From the NCBI RefSeq assembly GCF_003610405.1, contig NZ_RAQC01000002.1:124001-188000 (forward strand): a stretch of DNA of 64,000 bases. Reading direction: 5' to 3'. Shown here piece by piece: positions 1 to 8,859 of this stretch. Source of the DNA: Microbacterium sp. AG238. GTDB lineage: Bacteria; Actinomycetota; Actinomycetes; Actinomycetales; Microbacteriaceae. The notes beneath the pieces were generated by a model. It was not told the DNA's origin. It saw only the letters and a list, made by a program, of their open reading frames with translations, and ran no database searches. The first letter of the stretch is position 1, and the number at the start of each line of letters is the position of its first letter. The position numbers and the translations under genes are program-made.

Positions 1-27
1 GACGTGCGGCGCGGATGTAACGGGTTT

Positions 28-42
28 GTAAACATCACTAGC
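28..42. promoter_or_regulatory. Weak second candidate ROK operator
   Basis: The 15-mer GTAAACATCACTAGC resembles the better dyad at 77-91 (GTWAG-N5-CTWAC) with two departures in the half-sites. It sits inside an A/T-rich patch (TTTG to the left, CAAA to the right) that stands out from the GC-rich surroundings. It may be a second repressor site in front of the ROK regulator gene. This rests on similarity only. Confidence 0.35.
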
Positions 43-76
43 AAAACCGACCCGGCCGCTTGTGCCGGCCCCTTTC

Positions 77-91
77 GTAAGGTCTACTAAC
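77..91. promoter_or_regulatory. Candidate ROK-repressor operator, copy 1
   Basis: GTAAGGTCTACTAAC is an imperfect dyad of form GTWAG-N5-CTWAC and is followed by AAAC. It ends 4 bp before the ATG of the ROK regulator, so a bound protein would block expression of that gene. The same dyad with the same AAAC flank recurs at 10357-10371 in front of the hexosaminidase gene. The repeat is seen directly; assigning it to the ROK protein is inference. Confidence 0.65.
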
Positions 92-95
92 AAAC

Positions 96-1244
96 ATGAC
101 GAGCTCGGACACCCAGGCCCCGCGGCGCACGACCCGCACGCGGCGCCCAGGCGCGAAGATCCTGCCCGAGCACGCTCGGGCGCACAACCGCGCGCTCGTT
201 CTCGAACGGCTCTTCCACGGGGGAGCGATGAGCCGTGCCGACCTGGCCCGCGAGACCGGATTGACGCGCGTCACGATCTCCGACCTCGTCGCCGAGCTCA
301 TCGGCGACGGCTTCGTGGCGGAACAGGGTGTCCGCGAGGCCGCGGGCCCGGGCAAGCCTGCCATCCTCATCGATCTCGCTCGTGACGGGCACCGCATCGT
401 CGGCCTCGACCTCTCGGGGAACGACCTGTTCGCGGGGGCAGTCATGACCCTCGACGGCGAGATCGTCGCGCGTCACGAGGCTGCCGTCCCCCGAGACCGC
501 GCCGACATCCTGCCGGTGGTCGTCGAGCTGGCGCGCACTCTCGTGCGCGATGCGCATGCGCCCGTGCTCGGGGTGGGCGTCGGTACCCCGGGTGTCGTCG
601 ACGCGGCCGGGGTCGTGCTCGCCGCGCCCGGCCTCGGTTGGGAAGGCGTCGACCTCACCGGCATCCTGAGCGATGCCGTCGGCGTGCCCGTCCTCGTCGC
701 GAACGACGCGAACGCCGCGGTGCTCGCGGAGCACACGTTCGGCGGAGCCGGTGACGACGTCATCCTCGTCAAAGTCGGCCGAGGCGTCGGTGCCGGGCTC
801 CTCACCGGCGGCGACCCCCTGCGCGGTGCGCGATCGGCCGCGGGTGAGATCGGTCACGTCACCGTGGGCACCGACGGCGGCCCCGACTGCGCCTGCGGCA
901 AGGTGGGATGTCTCGAGGCATGGATCTCGGTCCCCTCTCTCTCCGCCCGCCTCGCAGCCGGTGCCGAAAGCGATCGCGAGGGACTCCTGCGCGACGCGGG
1001 CGAGCGGCTCGGCATCGCACTGGCCCCCATCGTCGGGGCGCTCGATCTGTCGGAGGTCGTCCTCTCCGGCCCCGCAGAACTTCTCGACGGCCCGCTCGCA
1101 CGGGCGGCTGCCGAGACGGTGCGCACCCGCACGCTCGCCACGTTCCACGACGAGCTGCAGGTGCGGATGACGGAGCAAGGCCAGGACATCGTCCTGCGCG
1201 GCGCTGCCGTCATGGTCCTGTCAGGTCGCCTCGGCGTCTCCTGA
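96..1244 (+). CDS. ROK-family transcriptional repressor (NagC/XylR type)
   Basis: A 382-residue regulator. A winged-helix DNA-binding segment lies at about residues 27-78 and a ROK sugar-kinase-like domain follows. The ROK zinc motif CACGKVGCLE is at 265-274, GEIGH at 250-254 and NDAN at 203-206. The kinase phosphate loop DxGGTK is replaced by DLSGND near 105-110, as expected for a sugar-sensing regulator rather than an enzyme. The gene precedes an ABC sugar importer and a ROK kinase on the same strand, and a dyad ends just before its ATG, which suggests autoregulation. From the neighbouring nagA and hexosaminidase genes the inducer is probably GlcNAc or a phosphorylated derivative; that is inferred. 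Confidence 0.88.
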   Translation: MTSSDTQAPRRTTRTRRPGAKILPEHARAHNRALVLERLFHGGAMSRADLARETGLTRVTISDLVAELIGDGFVAEQGVREAAGPGKPAILIDLARDGHRIVGLDLSGNDLFAGAVMTLDGEIVARHEAAVPRDRADILPVVVELARTLVRDAHAPVLGVGVGTPGVVDAAGVVLAAPGLGWEGVDLTGILSDAVGVPVLVANDANAAVLAEHTFGGAGDDVILVKVGRGVGAGLLTGGDPLRGARSAAGEIGHVTVGTDGGPDCACGKVGCLEAWISVPSLSARLAAGAESDREGLLRDAGERLGIALAPIVGALDLSEVVLSGPAELLDGPLARAAAETVRTRTLATFHDELQVRMTEQGQDIVLRGAAVMVLSGRLGVS

Positions 1245-1338
1245 CCCTGCTCCACATCCCCTGAGATCCACCCGCACCAACCGCTCCACACCCGGACGAG
1301 CCATCCGACTCGTCGACACCAGAGAAGAAGGAATCACC

Positions 1339-2598
1339 ATGAAGAAGAGCCTCGGAGCACTGTCGCTCCTCGGTGCCTCCGCCCTGCTGCTCGCCGGTTG
1401 CGCGAGCGGCGACGCGGGGCAGAGCGCCGAGACCGGAGACCTGACCGTGTGGCTTGTCGGCACCGACACCCCGCAGGACGCCCGCGACTACCTCAAGAAG
1501 ACGTTCGAAGCCGAGAACGAAGGCTGGACGTTGACCATCGAGGAGAAGACCTGGGCCGACACCGCGGACAACTACGTCGCCGCGCTGTCATCGAACGACG
1601 CACCCGACCTGGTCGAGGTCGGCAACACGCAGTCGCCCGGCTTCATCGACCAGGGCCTGTTCCTCGACATCTCCGACATCGAGGCCGACCTCGGCGGCGA
1701 TGCGTTGCTGCAGAGCTTCGTCGAGCTCGGATCCGCGGACGGCAGCCTCTACGCCGCGCCGTACTACGCGGGGTCGCGCATCGTCTTCTACTCGCCCTCT
1801 TCATACAGCGGTGAGGTGCCCACGACGCTCGAGGAGTACGTGGCCGACGGCATCGCCGCGACGACAGCCACCAAGTCGGGCATCTACGCACCCGGCAAGG
1901 ACTGGTACAACGCCCTTCCCTACGTCTGGGCGAACGGCGGCGAGATCGCGACCCAGGACGGCGACACCTGGAAGGGCGGGTTCTCCAGCTCGGGCGGCAT
2001 CGCCGGTCTGGAGATGCTCCAGGACGTCTACGAGAATGCCACCATCGCGCCGGCCGACGCGGACGAGACCGATCCCCAGGTGCCCTTCTGCGCCGGCGAG
2101 GTCGGATTCCTCTCCGCTCCCGCCTGGGTGAAGTGGTCGATCCTCGCACCCGCCGACGACGCGAAGGCTCCCGGCTGCCCCGAGACCGCGGGCGCCGACC
2201 TGAAGGCCTTCGCGCTTCCCGGCATGACCGCCGGCGAGGTCGCTCCGGTGTTCGCGGGAGGCTCGAACATCGCCGTCGCCGCGAAGTCGGACGCACCCGA
2301 CAAGGCCGAGGCTGCGCTGAAGATCATCCTCTCGGAGGGCTACCAGAAGATCCTCGCCGAGAACGGCCTGATCCCCGCGCTGACCTCCTTCGCCGAGTTC
2401 CTGCCCGACGACGAGATCACGGCCGAGGCCGCCAAGGCCGTCGCGTCGTCGAAGGCCGTGCCGGCGAGCCCGAACTGGTCCGAGGTCGAGTCATCCGGTG
2501 CCATCAAGGACGCGCTGGTCAAGATCGCACAGGGCGGCGACGTCACCGCGATCGCGACCGAGCTCGACAGCCAGATCGAAGCGATCCTCAACAAGTAG
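1339..2598 (+). CDS. ABC sugar importer, substrate-binding lipoprotein
   Basis: A 419-residue family 1-type solute-binding protein. The N-terminus is a lipoprotein signal peptide with lipobox LAGC at 18-21, so the mature protein should be lipid-anchored at Cys21 on the outer face of the membrane. The start ATG is preceded by GAAGAAGGAA. Two sugar-type permease genes follow, giving the usual binding protein-permease-permease order. The adjacent nagA, GH20 and ROK kinase genes make GlcNAc or chito-oligosaccharides the likely ligand, which is inferred from context rather than from binding residues. Confidence 0.87.
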   Translation: MKKSLGALSLLGASALLLAGCASGDAGQSAETGDLTVWLVGTDTPQDARDYLKKTFEAENEGWTLTIEEKTWADTADNYVAALSSNDAPDLVEVGNTQSPGFIDQGLFLDISDIEADLGGDALLQSFVELGSADGSLYAAPYYAGSRIVFYSPSSYSGEVPTTLEEYVADGIAATTATKSGIYAPGKDWYNALPYVWANGGEIATQDGDTWKGGFSSSGGIAGLEMLQDVYENATIAPADADETDPQVPFCAGEVGFLSAPAWVKWSILAPADDAKAPGCPETAGADLKAFALPGMTAGEVAPVFAGGSNIAVAAKSDAPDKAEAALKIILSEGYQKILAENGLIPALTSFAEFLPDDEITAEAAKAVASSKAVPASPNWSEVESSGAIKDALVKIAQGGDVTAIATELDSQIEAILNK

Positions 2599-2662
2599 CC
2601 GGGCGTCGTGGGACGCGGCGCCCGGCCCCGCGTCCCACGACGATCGCAGAGAGGACAGGACG

Positions 2663-3634
2663 ATGACAGACGTCCTCACCCGCCCGCCCCGCCGCGCGAA
2701 GCGCCCGGCGTCGCCGACGCCGGGCGAGCGGGAACGGTCGCGCCGACGGCGTGACAACGTCGGCGCGCTGACACTGCTCGGCCCATCGCTCATCATCCTC
2801 GGGGTGATGGTCGGCTATCCCGCCGTGCTGATGCTCGTGCAGTCGTTCACCGACTACGCCATCCGCAACAAGGTGCAGGGCACGCTGCCCGACTTCATCG
2901 GTTTCGAGAACTACCTCGAGGTCTTCACGCAGTCCGACTTCCCGGCCGTCCTCGTCCGCAGCCTCGGGCTGATGGTGGTGATGACCGTGCTGATCGTCAG
3001 CCTCGGCGCTCTCGTCGCCGTGCTCATGACGCGGCTGCGGCGAGGCTGGCGCGTCCTCGTGTCGCTCGGCCTCCTGCTCGCCTGGGCGATGCCGCCGCTG
3101 GCGGCGACCACCGTCTGGGGCTGGATCTTCGACTCGCAGTACGGCATCGTCAACTGGGCCCTGAACACCATGACGGGATCGACCGACTGGACCAACCATT
3201 CGTGGCTGGCCAACCCGTGGTCCTTCTTCTTCGTCCTCACCGTGATCGTCGTCTGGCAGGGCGTGCCCTTCGCCGCCTTCACCCTTTACGCAGCACTCGG
3301 ACAGGTCCCCGCCGAGGTGCTCGAGGCGGCATCCCTCGACGGCGCGGTGGGCTGGCAGCGTTTCCGCCTCGTGGTCTTCCCCTACCTGCGCAATGTCGTC
3401 ACGGTCGTCGTCGTGCTCCAGGTCATCTGGAACCTCCGCATCTTCACCCAGGTCTACGCGCTGCAGCAGCGCGGCGGCCTCATCTCCGAGACCAACGTGC
3501 TCGGCACCTACATCTTCCGGCAAGGGCCGGGGGAGTTCGGCGTGACGAGTGCGATCGGCGTGCTCATGGTCGTGCTGCTCCTCGCCCTGTCATGGGGATA
3601 CATCCGCACCACGCTCAAGGAGGAGGAGCTGTGA
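2663..3634 (+). CDS. ABC sugar importer, permease 1 (MsmF/UgpA type)
   Basis: A 323-residue inner-membrane permease with about six hydrophobic helices after a basic N-terminal tail of about 35 residues. The cytoplasmic EAA loop (EVLEAASLDGA) that contacts the ATPase is present about two thirds along. The ATG at 2663 was chosen because GAGAGGACAGG lies just upstream; the reading frame is open further back but that part runs into the binding-protein gene. The gene overlaps the second permease by 4 nt (GTGA), so the two are probably translationally coupled. Confidence 0.88.
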   Translation: MTDVLTRPPRRAKRPASPTPGERERSRRRRDNVGALTLLGPSLIILGVMVGYPAVLMLVQSFTDYAIRNKVQGTLPDFIGFENYLEVFTQSDFPAVLVRSLGLMVVMTVLIVSLGALVAVLMTRLRRGWRVLVSLGLLLAWAMPPLAATTVWGWIFDSQYGIVNWALNTMTGSTDWTNHSWLANPWSFFFVLTVIVVWQGVPFAAFTLYAALGQVPAEVLEAASLDGAVGWQRFRLVVFPYLRNVVTVVVVLQVIWNLRIFTQVYALQQRGGLISETNVLGTYIFRQGPGEFGVTSAIGVLMVVLLLALSWGYIRTTLKEEEL

Positions 3635-4596
3635 GCACCCAGGTCACCCCGGCGACCCAGCTCGGCACGATCGGGGTCGACGAGGTCGTCGGCGAGGTGG
3701 GGCGCGCGAAGCGCCCCCGGCCGCGATCGCTCGACGTGAGGCGACCGCCGCGTCGCCGCATCCTCTCGCGGGCGGGACTGAACCTCGCGGCGCTGATCGT
3801 CTTCGTCTGCTCGGTGTTCCCCGTCTACTGGATGCTGAACATGTCGTTCACGCGCGGCGAGAGCATCATCAGCCGCACCCCGAGCTTCCTGCCCTTCGAC
3901 TTCACCCTCGGCAACTACGCGACCGCGTGGACGCGCGAGGCGGCTCCGGGGCAGACCGACTTCGTGCACGGTCTGCTGTCGTCGACCCTGGTGACCGTGG
4001 GCGTCCTCGTCGTCACCCTGGTGCTGGCCTTCCTCGCCTCGATCGCGGTCGCCCGCATCCGCTTCCGCGGCCGGCGCTCGTTCATCGTCGCCGTGCTCAT
4101 CGTGCAGATGATCCCCGGCGAGGCGATGATGTTCACGATCTACGGCATGATCGACGACTGGCGCCTGATGAACACCCTCATCGGCCTCGGCATCGTCTAC
4201 GTCGCCGCCGTCATCCCCTTCACGATCTGGACCCTGCGCGGCTTCGTCGCGGGAGTCCCGGCAGACCTCGAAGAGGCGGCCATGATCGACGGGTGCACGC
4301 GCACCCAGGCGTTCTGGAAGGTGACCTTCCCGCTGCTGGCCCCCGGGCTCGTCGCGACCGGCATCTTCGCGTTCATCCAGTCGTGGAACGAGTTCACGAT
4401 GGCGCTGCTGCTCATGAAGGGCTACAACCTGACCCTCCCGCCGTGGCTGCTGTCGTTCCAGTCGGCGACCGCCGCGACCAACTGGGGCGCCGTGATGGCG
4501 GCATCCACCCTCATCTCGATCCCCGTCGTGATCTTCTTCCTCATCGTGCAGGGGCGGATGTCGGGCGGGCTCGTCTCGGGCGCAGTGAAGGGATGA
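3631..4596 (+). CDS. ABC sugar importer, permease 2 (MsmG/UgpE type)
   Basis: A 321-residue permease with a basic N-terminal segment and about six transmembrane helices. Its EAA loop reads DLEEAAMIDG. It starts with GTG overlapping the previous stop by 4 nt, with AGGAGGAG in good ribosome-binding position, and its own stop overlaps the next start (ATGA). Together with permease 1 it forms the membrane channel. No ATPase subunit is encoded in the cluster, so a shared ATPase of the MsiK type encoded elsewhere is the likely energiser. Confidence 0.88.
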   Translation: MSTQVTPATQLGTIGVDEVVGEVGRAKRPRPRSLDVRRPPRRRILSRAGLNLAALIVFVCSVFPVYWMLNMSFTRGESIISRTPSFLPFDFTLGNYATAWTREAAPGQTDFVHGLLSSTLVTVGVLVVTLVLAFLASIAVARIRFRGRRSFIVAVLIVQMIPGEAMMFTIYGMIDDWRLMNTLIGLGIVYVAAVIPFTIWTLRGFVAGVPADLEEAAMIDGCTRTQAFWKVTFPLLAPGLVATGIFAFIQSWNEFTMALLLMKGYNLTLPPWLLSFQSATAATNWGAVMAASTLISIPVVIFFLIVQGRMSGGLVSGAVKG

Positions 4597-5669
4597 CGCT
4601 GCGCATCGGTGTCGACGTGGGCGGCACGAAGATCCTCGCCGTGTCCGTCGACGACCACGGTGACGAGATCGCGCGGCGGCGCCGGCCCACCGGATGGGGC
4701 GGGGATGCCGTCGCCGACGGCGTCGCAGCCATCGTCGCCGACCTCGCGGGCAGTGAGACGGACGTCGCCATCGGCGTCGGGGTTCCGGGACAGATCCTGC
4801 CGGGAAGCGGCGTCGTCGAGCACGCTCTGAACCTCGGGATCGAGCGGTACGACCTCGCCGAGGCTGTCGGGGCGCGGCTGGGCGTCAGGCCCTCGATCGA
4901 CAACGACGTGCGCTACGCGGCCGTCGGCGTGCGCTCGCTCCGGCGCGCGGGCGGATCGCTCGCCTACCTCAATCTCGGTACCGGCGTCGCGGCGGGAATC
5001 GTCGACGAGGCCGGACCGAGGCGCGGCGCACGCGGCGCGGCCGGCGAGATCGGCCACATCCCCATCGACCCCGACGGCCCTCGCTGCCGCTGCGGACAAT
5101 ACGGATGCATCGAGGCGTTCGCCGGCGGCGGAGCCGTCGCCGAGCGCTGGGGCGAAGCCGCGCCGCTCCCGGTGCTGACGGTCTTCGACGCCGCCGATGC
5201 GGGAGACGAGCGCGCGGGCGCCATCCGAGGCGACCTGGTCCGCGGCGTCGCCGCAGGGGTTCGGCTCCTGGTGCTCACGACCGACGTCGACGTGGTCGTC
5301 CTGGGTGGGGGCATCGCCGCGCTCGCCGACCGCCTGCTCAGCCCCGTGCGGGCGGCGCTCGCCGAGTCCGCCGCGGCGTCGCCGTTCCTGCGGTCACTGC
5401 GGCTGGACCAGCGGGTCGAGCTCGTGCCCCGCGATGTGCCGGTGGGAGCCCTGGGGGCCGCTGTTCAGGCCCAGGCGAGCGGAAGCAGATGCTCGGTGCT
5501 GAGCGGTGCCAGTGGCAACGCGGCGGCTTCGTCCGCCGTGAGCCAACGCGCCTCGGCGATCTCGGCGGCTGCGCTGACCGACGCGGGGTCGAGCGTGATC
5601 GCGAACGCTTCGGCGACCACGCGGAAACCCGGCTCGTTCGCGGCATCCGACTCGAACCGGCCGAGATAG
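4593..5669 (+). CDS. ROK-family sugar kinase (GlcNAc/glucose kinase type)
   Basis: A cytoplasmic ATP-dependent sugar kinase. The phosphate loop DVGGTK is at residues 8-13, the zinc motif CRCGQYGCIE and the GEIGH motif follow, and IDNDVR holds the predicted catalytic Asp. It overlaps the permease stop by 4 nt and ends the operon. With nagA nearby, phosphorylation of imported GlcNAc is the likely job; glucose cannot be excluded. Odd: the conserved part ends at GALGAAV near residue 292, yet the frame stays open for 205 nt across the 3' end of the convergent NUDIX gene, giving 358 residues rather than the usual 300-320. The tail is low in complexity and resembles antisense reading. Confidence 0.82.
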   Translation: MTLRIGVDVGGTKILAVSVDDHGDEIARRRRPTGWGGDAVADGVAAIVADLAGSETDVAIGVGVPGQILPGSGVVEHALNLGIERYDLAEAVGARLGVRPSIDNDVRYAAVGVRSLRRAGGSLAYLNLGTGVAAGIVDEAGPRRGARGAAGEIGHIPIDPDGPRCRCGQYGCIEAFAGGGAVAERWGEAAPLPVLTVFDAADAGDERAGAIRGDLVRGVAAGVRLLVLTTDVDVVVLGGGIAALADRLLSPVRAALAESAAASPFLRSLRLDQRVELVPRDVPVGALGAAVQAQASGSRCSVLSGASGNAAASSAVSQRASAISAAALTDAGSSVIANASATTRKPGSFAASDSNRPR

Positions 5670-5878
5670 ACGAGGTCGGGTTCGGCCACGACGACGCCGA
5701 GCTCTTCGTGCAGCTCGCGGACGAGGGCCGCGCCGGCCGACTCGCCCGGCTCGGGCTTGCCGCCGGGCGCCATGAACCGCTCGGTGCCGCGCTTGCGGAC
5801 GAGGAGCGTGCGCCCGTCGCCGTCGGTCACCACCGCGGCGCTGACGTGCACCTCCCGGGCGGGGACGGATGCGGTCAC
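5465..5878 (-). CDS. NUDIX hydrolase
   Basis: A 137-residue protein that should cleave a nucleoside diphosphate linked to another group. The Nudix box is intact (GGKPEPGESAGA followed by RELHEELGV; the REXXEE core holds the metal-binding glutamates). The GTG start at 5878 overlaps the stop of the upstream FAD-oxidase gene by 4 nt, so it is read as part of that minus-strand transcript. The 3' 205 nt are also open on the plus strand as the tail of the ROK kinase frame. The substrate cannot be told; an 8-oxo-dGTP-type housecleaning role is one possibility. Confidence 0.88.
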   Translation of the reverse strand: MTASVPAREVHVSAAVVTDGDGRTLLVRKRGTERFMAPGGKPEPGESAGAALVRELHEELGVVVAEPDLVYLGRFESDAANEPGFRVVAEAFAITLDPASVSAAAEIAEARWLTADEAAALPLAPLSTEHLLPLAWA

Positions 5879-7242
5879 TGTGCGAACACCTTCCCGGGGT
5901 TCAGGATGCCGGCGGGGTCGAAGACCCGCGCGATGCGGCGCTGCAGCTCCCACTGGTCGTCGCCGAGCTCGTCGGCGAGCCAGCGTCGTTTGAGGACGCC
6001 CACGCCGTGTTCCCCGGTGAGTGTTCCGCCGAGGCGCAGAGCCGACTGGAAGAGGTCTTCCGCCGCCTCCCAGATCACCTCGGGAACCTCGTCGCCGTCG
6101 AAGATGAAGTTCGGATGCAGGTTGCCGTCGCCCGCGTGGCAGACGGTGGGGATCGTCAGGCCGAAGCGCTCTTCGATGCGCGCGATCTCGTCGAACATCG
6201 CGGGCAGGGCGCTGCGCGGCACCGAGACGTCTTCGATGAGTGCAGTCCCCAGCGTCTCCATGGCCGGATGCATCGACCGCCGCACGGTCCACAGCTGCTG
6301 AGCCTCCGCGTCGTCCCGGGCGAGGCGAACGGTGCCGCCTGCCGCGGCGAGCACCGCCACGACGGCCTCCGCTTCGGCGGTCGCCCCGGGGCCGTCGGTC
6401 TGGACCGTCAGCTGCGAGGCGCCGGGGGTGGGGGCGGGAAGACCGAGCAGACGATGCGAGGCCGCCAGCGAGGTTGCGTCCATCAGTTCCATGATCGCCG
6501 GCTGGATCCCGGCTGCGGTGACCGCCGACGCCGCGACCGCCGCGGCGCGGACATCGCCGAACGTCGCGGCGATCGTGCGCGCCTCACCGGGAACGAGGCG
6601 GCGGAGTTTCAGCGTCGCGGCGACGACTATGCCCAGGATGCCCTCCGAGCCGATGACGAGCGAGGTCAGGTCGAGACCCGTCACGCCCTTGACCGTCCGA
6701 TGGCCCAGGCGCATCAGGCGCCCGTCGGCGAGGACGAGATCGAGCCCGAGGACCGCGTCTCGGACCACGCCGTACTTCGCGCACAGCAGGCCGCCCGCGC
6801 CCGTGGCGATGTTGCCGCCGACGGTGGAGATGTCGCGGCTCGCGGGATCGGGAGCCCACCACAGGCCGTGCTCCGCGAGGGCGGCGTTCAACTGTCCGTT
6901 CAAGATGCCGGGCTCGACCACCGCGATGAGGTCGTCGGGGTGGACCTCGAGGATGCGGTCCATCGAACGCAGCGACAGCCCGATCTCGCCGACGCCGGTG
7001 TTCGCGCCGCCGGCCAGCCCCGTGCCGGCGCCGCGCGGGACCACGGGGGTGCCGGTCGCCGAGGCGATGCGCATCGTCTTCTGGACGTCGTCGACGGTGC
7101 GGGCATGGACGACAGCGAGGGGCGACCCGGATGCCGCCTGGCCCGACTTGTCGGCCCGGGCAGCGGTGCGGCCGGCGTCCGTGACATCGACGCGGTCGCC
7201 GAGCTCGGCGACGAGCCGGGCGACGACGTCGGGCACGGTCAT
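5875..7242 (-). CDS. FAD-linked oxidase (GlcD/D-lactate dehydrogenase type)
   Basis: A 455-residue flavoprotein of the PCMH/FAD-binding type 4 class with the matching C-terminal FAD-oxidase domain. The FAD-binding segment PRGAGTGLAGG lies near residues 75-85, followed by TVGGNIATGAGG. The C-terminus carries the family pattern GDGNLHPN and ends GILNPGKVF, typical of GlcD-like 2-hydroxyacid oxidases. The ATG at 7242 was chosen because it overlaps the upstream stop by 4 nt and places the conserved domain near the N-terminus; the frame is open further upstream. The exact hydroxyacid is unknown. Confidence 0.87.
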   Translation of the reverse strand: MTVPDVVARLVAELGDRVDVTDAGRTAARADKSGQAASGSPLAVVHARTVDDVQKTMRIASATGTPVVPRGAGTGLAGGANTGVGEIGLSLRSMDRILEVHPDDLIAVVEPGILNGQLNAALAEHGLWWAPDPASRDISTVGGNIATGAGGLLCAKYGVVRDAVLGLDLVLADGRLMRLGHRTVKGVTGLDLTSLVIGSEGILGIVVAATLKLRRLVPGEARTIAATFGDVRAAAVAASAVTAAGIQPAIMELMDATSLAASHRLLGLPAPTPGASQLTVQTDGPGATAEAEAVVAVLAAAGGTVRLARDDAEAQQLWTVRRSMHPAMETLGTALIEDVSVPRSALPAMFDEIARIEERFGLTIPTVCHAGDGNLHPNFIFDGDEVPEVIWEAAEDLFQSALRLGGTLTGEHGVGVLKRRWLADELGDDQWELQRRIARVFDPAGILNPGKVFAQ

Positions 7243-7637
7243 GACAGGCGCTGGCGCCCGGCGATCACGCCGCAGGTCACCGCGATGACTCCGAACACCA
7301 GACCGATCCAGGCCTGGCCCATGCTCCACCAGGCGATGGTGGCCGAGGCATACACGAACAGCTCCACGAGGGCGCGCACGAACGGGTGCACGACGAGCAC
7401 GGCGCGCGGCGAGACGAACAGAGCCCACAGGAGGATCGCGGCGACAGGAGCCCCGATGCCCGCGACCAGATTGAGCGGGAAATCCCACGCGGCGAAGCCC
7501 CAGATCGCGAACGTCGCGACGGCGAACAGCAGACAGGCGAAGGCGAGGAGCTCGACCGCCGAGAGAGCCCGCCGCGTGCCGGCCGCCTGCTGCGGCGCCT
7601 CGGGGTTGGCAGGACGGACGTTCGGCAGTTCGGACAT
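7239..7637 (-). CDS. YrdB-like (DUF2568) membrane protein
   Basis: A 132-residue protein with about four hydrophobic helices separated by short loops. The pattern WALFVSPRAVLVVHP in the middle resembles the YrdB/DUF2568 family, whose function is not established. The ATG at 7637 (MSELPNVRP) gives a short polar N-terminus before the first helix; an upstream ATG at 7664 is possible. It overlaps the oxidase start by 4 nt. Nothing in the sequence links it to amino-sugar metabolism. Confidence 0.7.
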   Translation of the reverse strand: MSELPNVRPANPEAPQQAAGTRRALSAVELLAFACLLFAVATFAIWGFAAWDFPLNLVAGIGAPVAAILLWALFVSPRAVLVVHPFVRALVELFVYASATIAWWSMGQAWIGLVFGVIAVTCGVIAGRQRLS

Positions 7638-7698
7638 GCCTCCGATTCTAGGCGCCGGCCTCACGCCACCGCCCCGGGAGAGACCTCCGGCGAGCGGG

Positions 7699-8859
7699 TC
7701 ACGCGCACCCGGTCCACACGCGGCGGACCACGAGATCGGCGTCGAGCAGCACGGCGTCCGCGGGGCTTCCGATCGCGAGCGATCCGAGCTCGGGGCGGCC
7801 GATCGCCCGGGCCGGAGTGGTTGTCAGCGCCGCGACGGCCGCCGGCAGGTCCACGCCCGCGGCGACCGCCGTCCGCAGCGCGGCATCCTGCGTGAGGGTG
7901 GACCCGGCGATCGTTCCGTCGAGCAGCCGTGCCACGGTGTTCTCGACGCGCACCGCGAGCGCCCCGAGCACGTAGTCGCCATCGGCCGAGCCGGCAGCCG
8001 CCATCGCATCGGTGACGAGCGCGATGCGCCCGGGGGCGGCGGCGAAGGCGATCCGCACCACCTCGGGAGCGAGATGCACGCCGTCGGCGATGACCTCGAG
8101 CGTGACCCGCGGGTCGGCGGTGGCCGCGCCGATGGGGCCGGGCTCGCGGTGGTGGAGTCCCGGCATGGCGTTGAAGGCATGGGTGAGGATCGTGGCGCCG
8201 GCATCGAACGCGGCGCGCGTGGTCTCGGCATCCGCGTCGGTGTGCCCGACGGCGGCCGCCGCACCCGCGGCGACGATGCGCTCGATCGCGGCGAGGGCGC
8301 CGGGAAGCTCGGGGGCGATCGTGACCTGACGGACGGTGCCGCGCCCGGCATCCATCAGCCGCGCCACGGCGTCGGACGCGGGGGCGATGAGCAGCCCGGG
8401 GTCGTGGGCGCCGTGGTGCCCGAGGTCGAGGAACGGGCCTTCGAGGTGCGAGCCCAAGACGGTGCCGTCTGTTTCGGTGAGATCGGCGATCGCCGAGACC
8501 CGGCGTGCCAGGTCGTCGACCGACGCGGTGACGAGCGAGATGACCGCACGGGTCGTGCCGTGAGCGCGATGCAGCTCGCGGGCCGTGCGGATCGCGTCGG
8601 CGCCGTCGTCGTACGCCGCGCCACCGCCGCCGTGACCATGGATGTCGATGAAGCCGGGTGTGATCGTCGCGCCGGGACCAGCGGCCTCGACGGCGTCGAC
8701 GATCTCGTCGACCGGTGCGCCGGCCACCGCGCCCCGCCACGTGTCGCCGGTGCCGTGCGCCTCGACCCGGCCGCTGCGTACGACGAGCCACGCGTCGGGC
8801 GTCTCGCGTCCGCCGTCGATGAGCCGCGCGGAATGGATGACGTGGTTCACGGGGTCCAT
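7699..8859 (-). CDS. nagA: N-acetylglucosamine-6-phosphate deacetylase
   Basis: A 386-residue cytoplasmic amidohydrolase that removes acetate from GlcNAc-6-P to give GlcN-6-P. Metal and catalytic residues expected for NagA are visible: HGHG at 74-77, HLEGPF with Glu140, His206 in VGHTDAD, His227 in THAFNAM and the catalytic Asp284 in VTDAM. The start overlaps the end of the hexosaminidase gene by 13 bp, so the two are co-transcribed. The partner deaminase NagB is not in this window. Confidence 0.93.
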   Translation of the reverse strand: MDPVNHVIHSARLIDGGRETPDAWLVVRSGRVEAHGTGDTWRGAVAGAPVDEIVDAVEAAGPGATITPGFIDIHGHGGGGAAYDDGADAIRTARELHRAHGTTRAVISLVTASVDDLARRVSAIADLTETDGTVLGSHLEGPFLDLGHHGAHDPGLLIAPASDAVARLMDAGRGTVRQVTIAPELPGALAAIERIVAAGAAAAVGHTDADAETTRAAFDAGATILTHAFNAMPGLHHREPGPIGAATADPRVTLEVIADGVHLAPEVVRIAFAAAPGRIALVTDAMAAAGSADGDYVLGALAVRVENTVARLLDGTIAGSTLTQDAALRTAVAAGVDLPAAVAALTTTPARAIGRPELGSLAIGSPADAVLLDADLVVRRVWTGCA

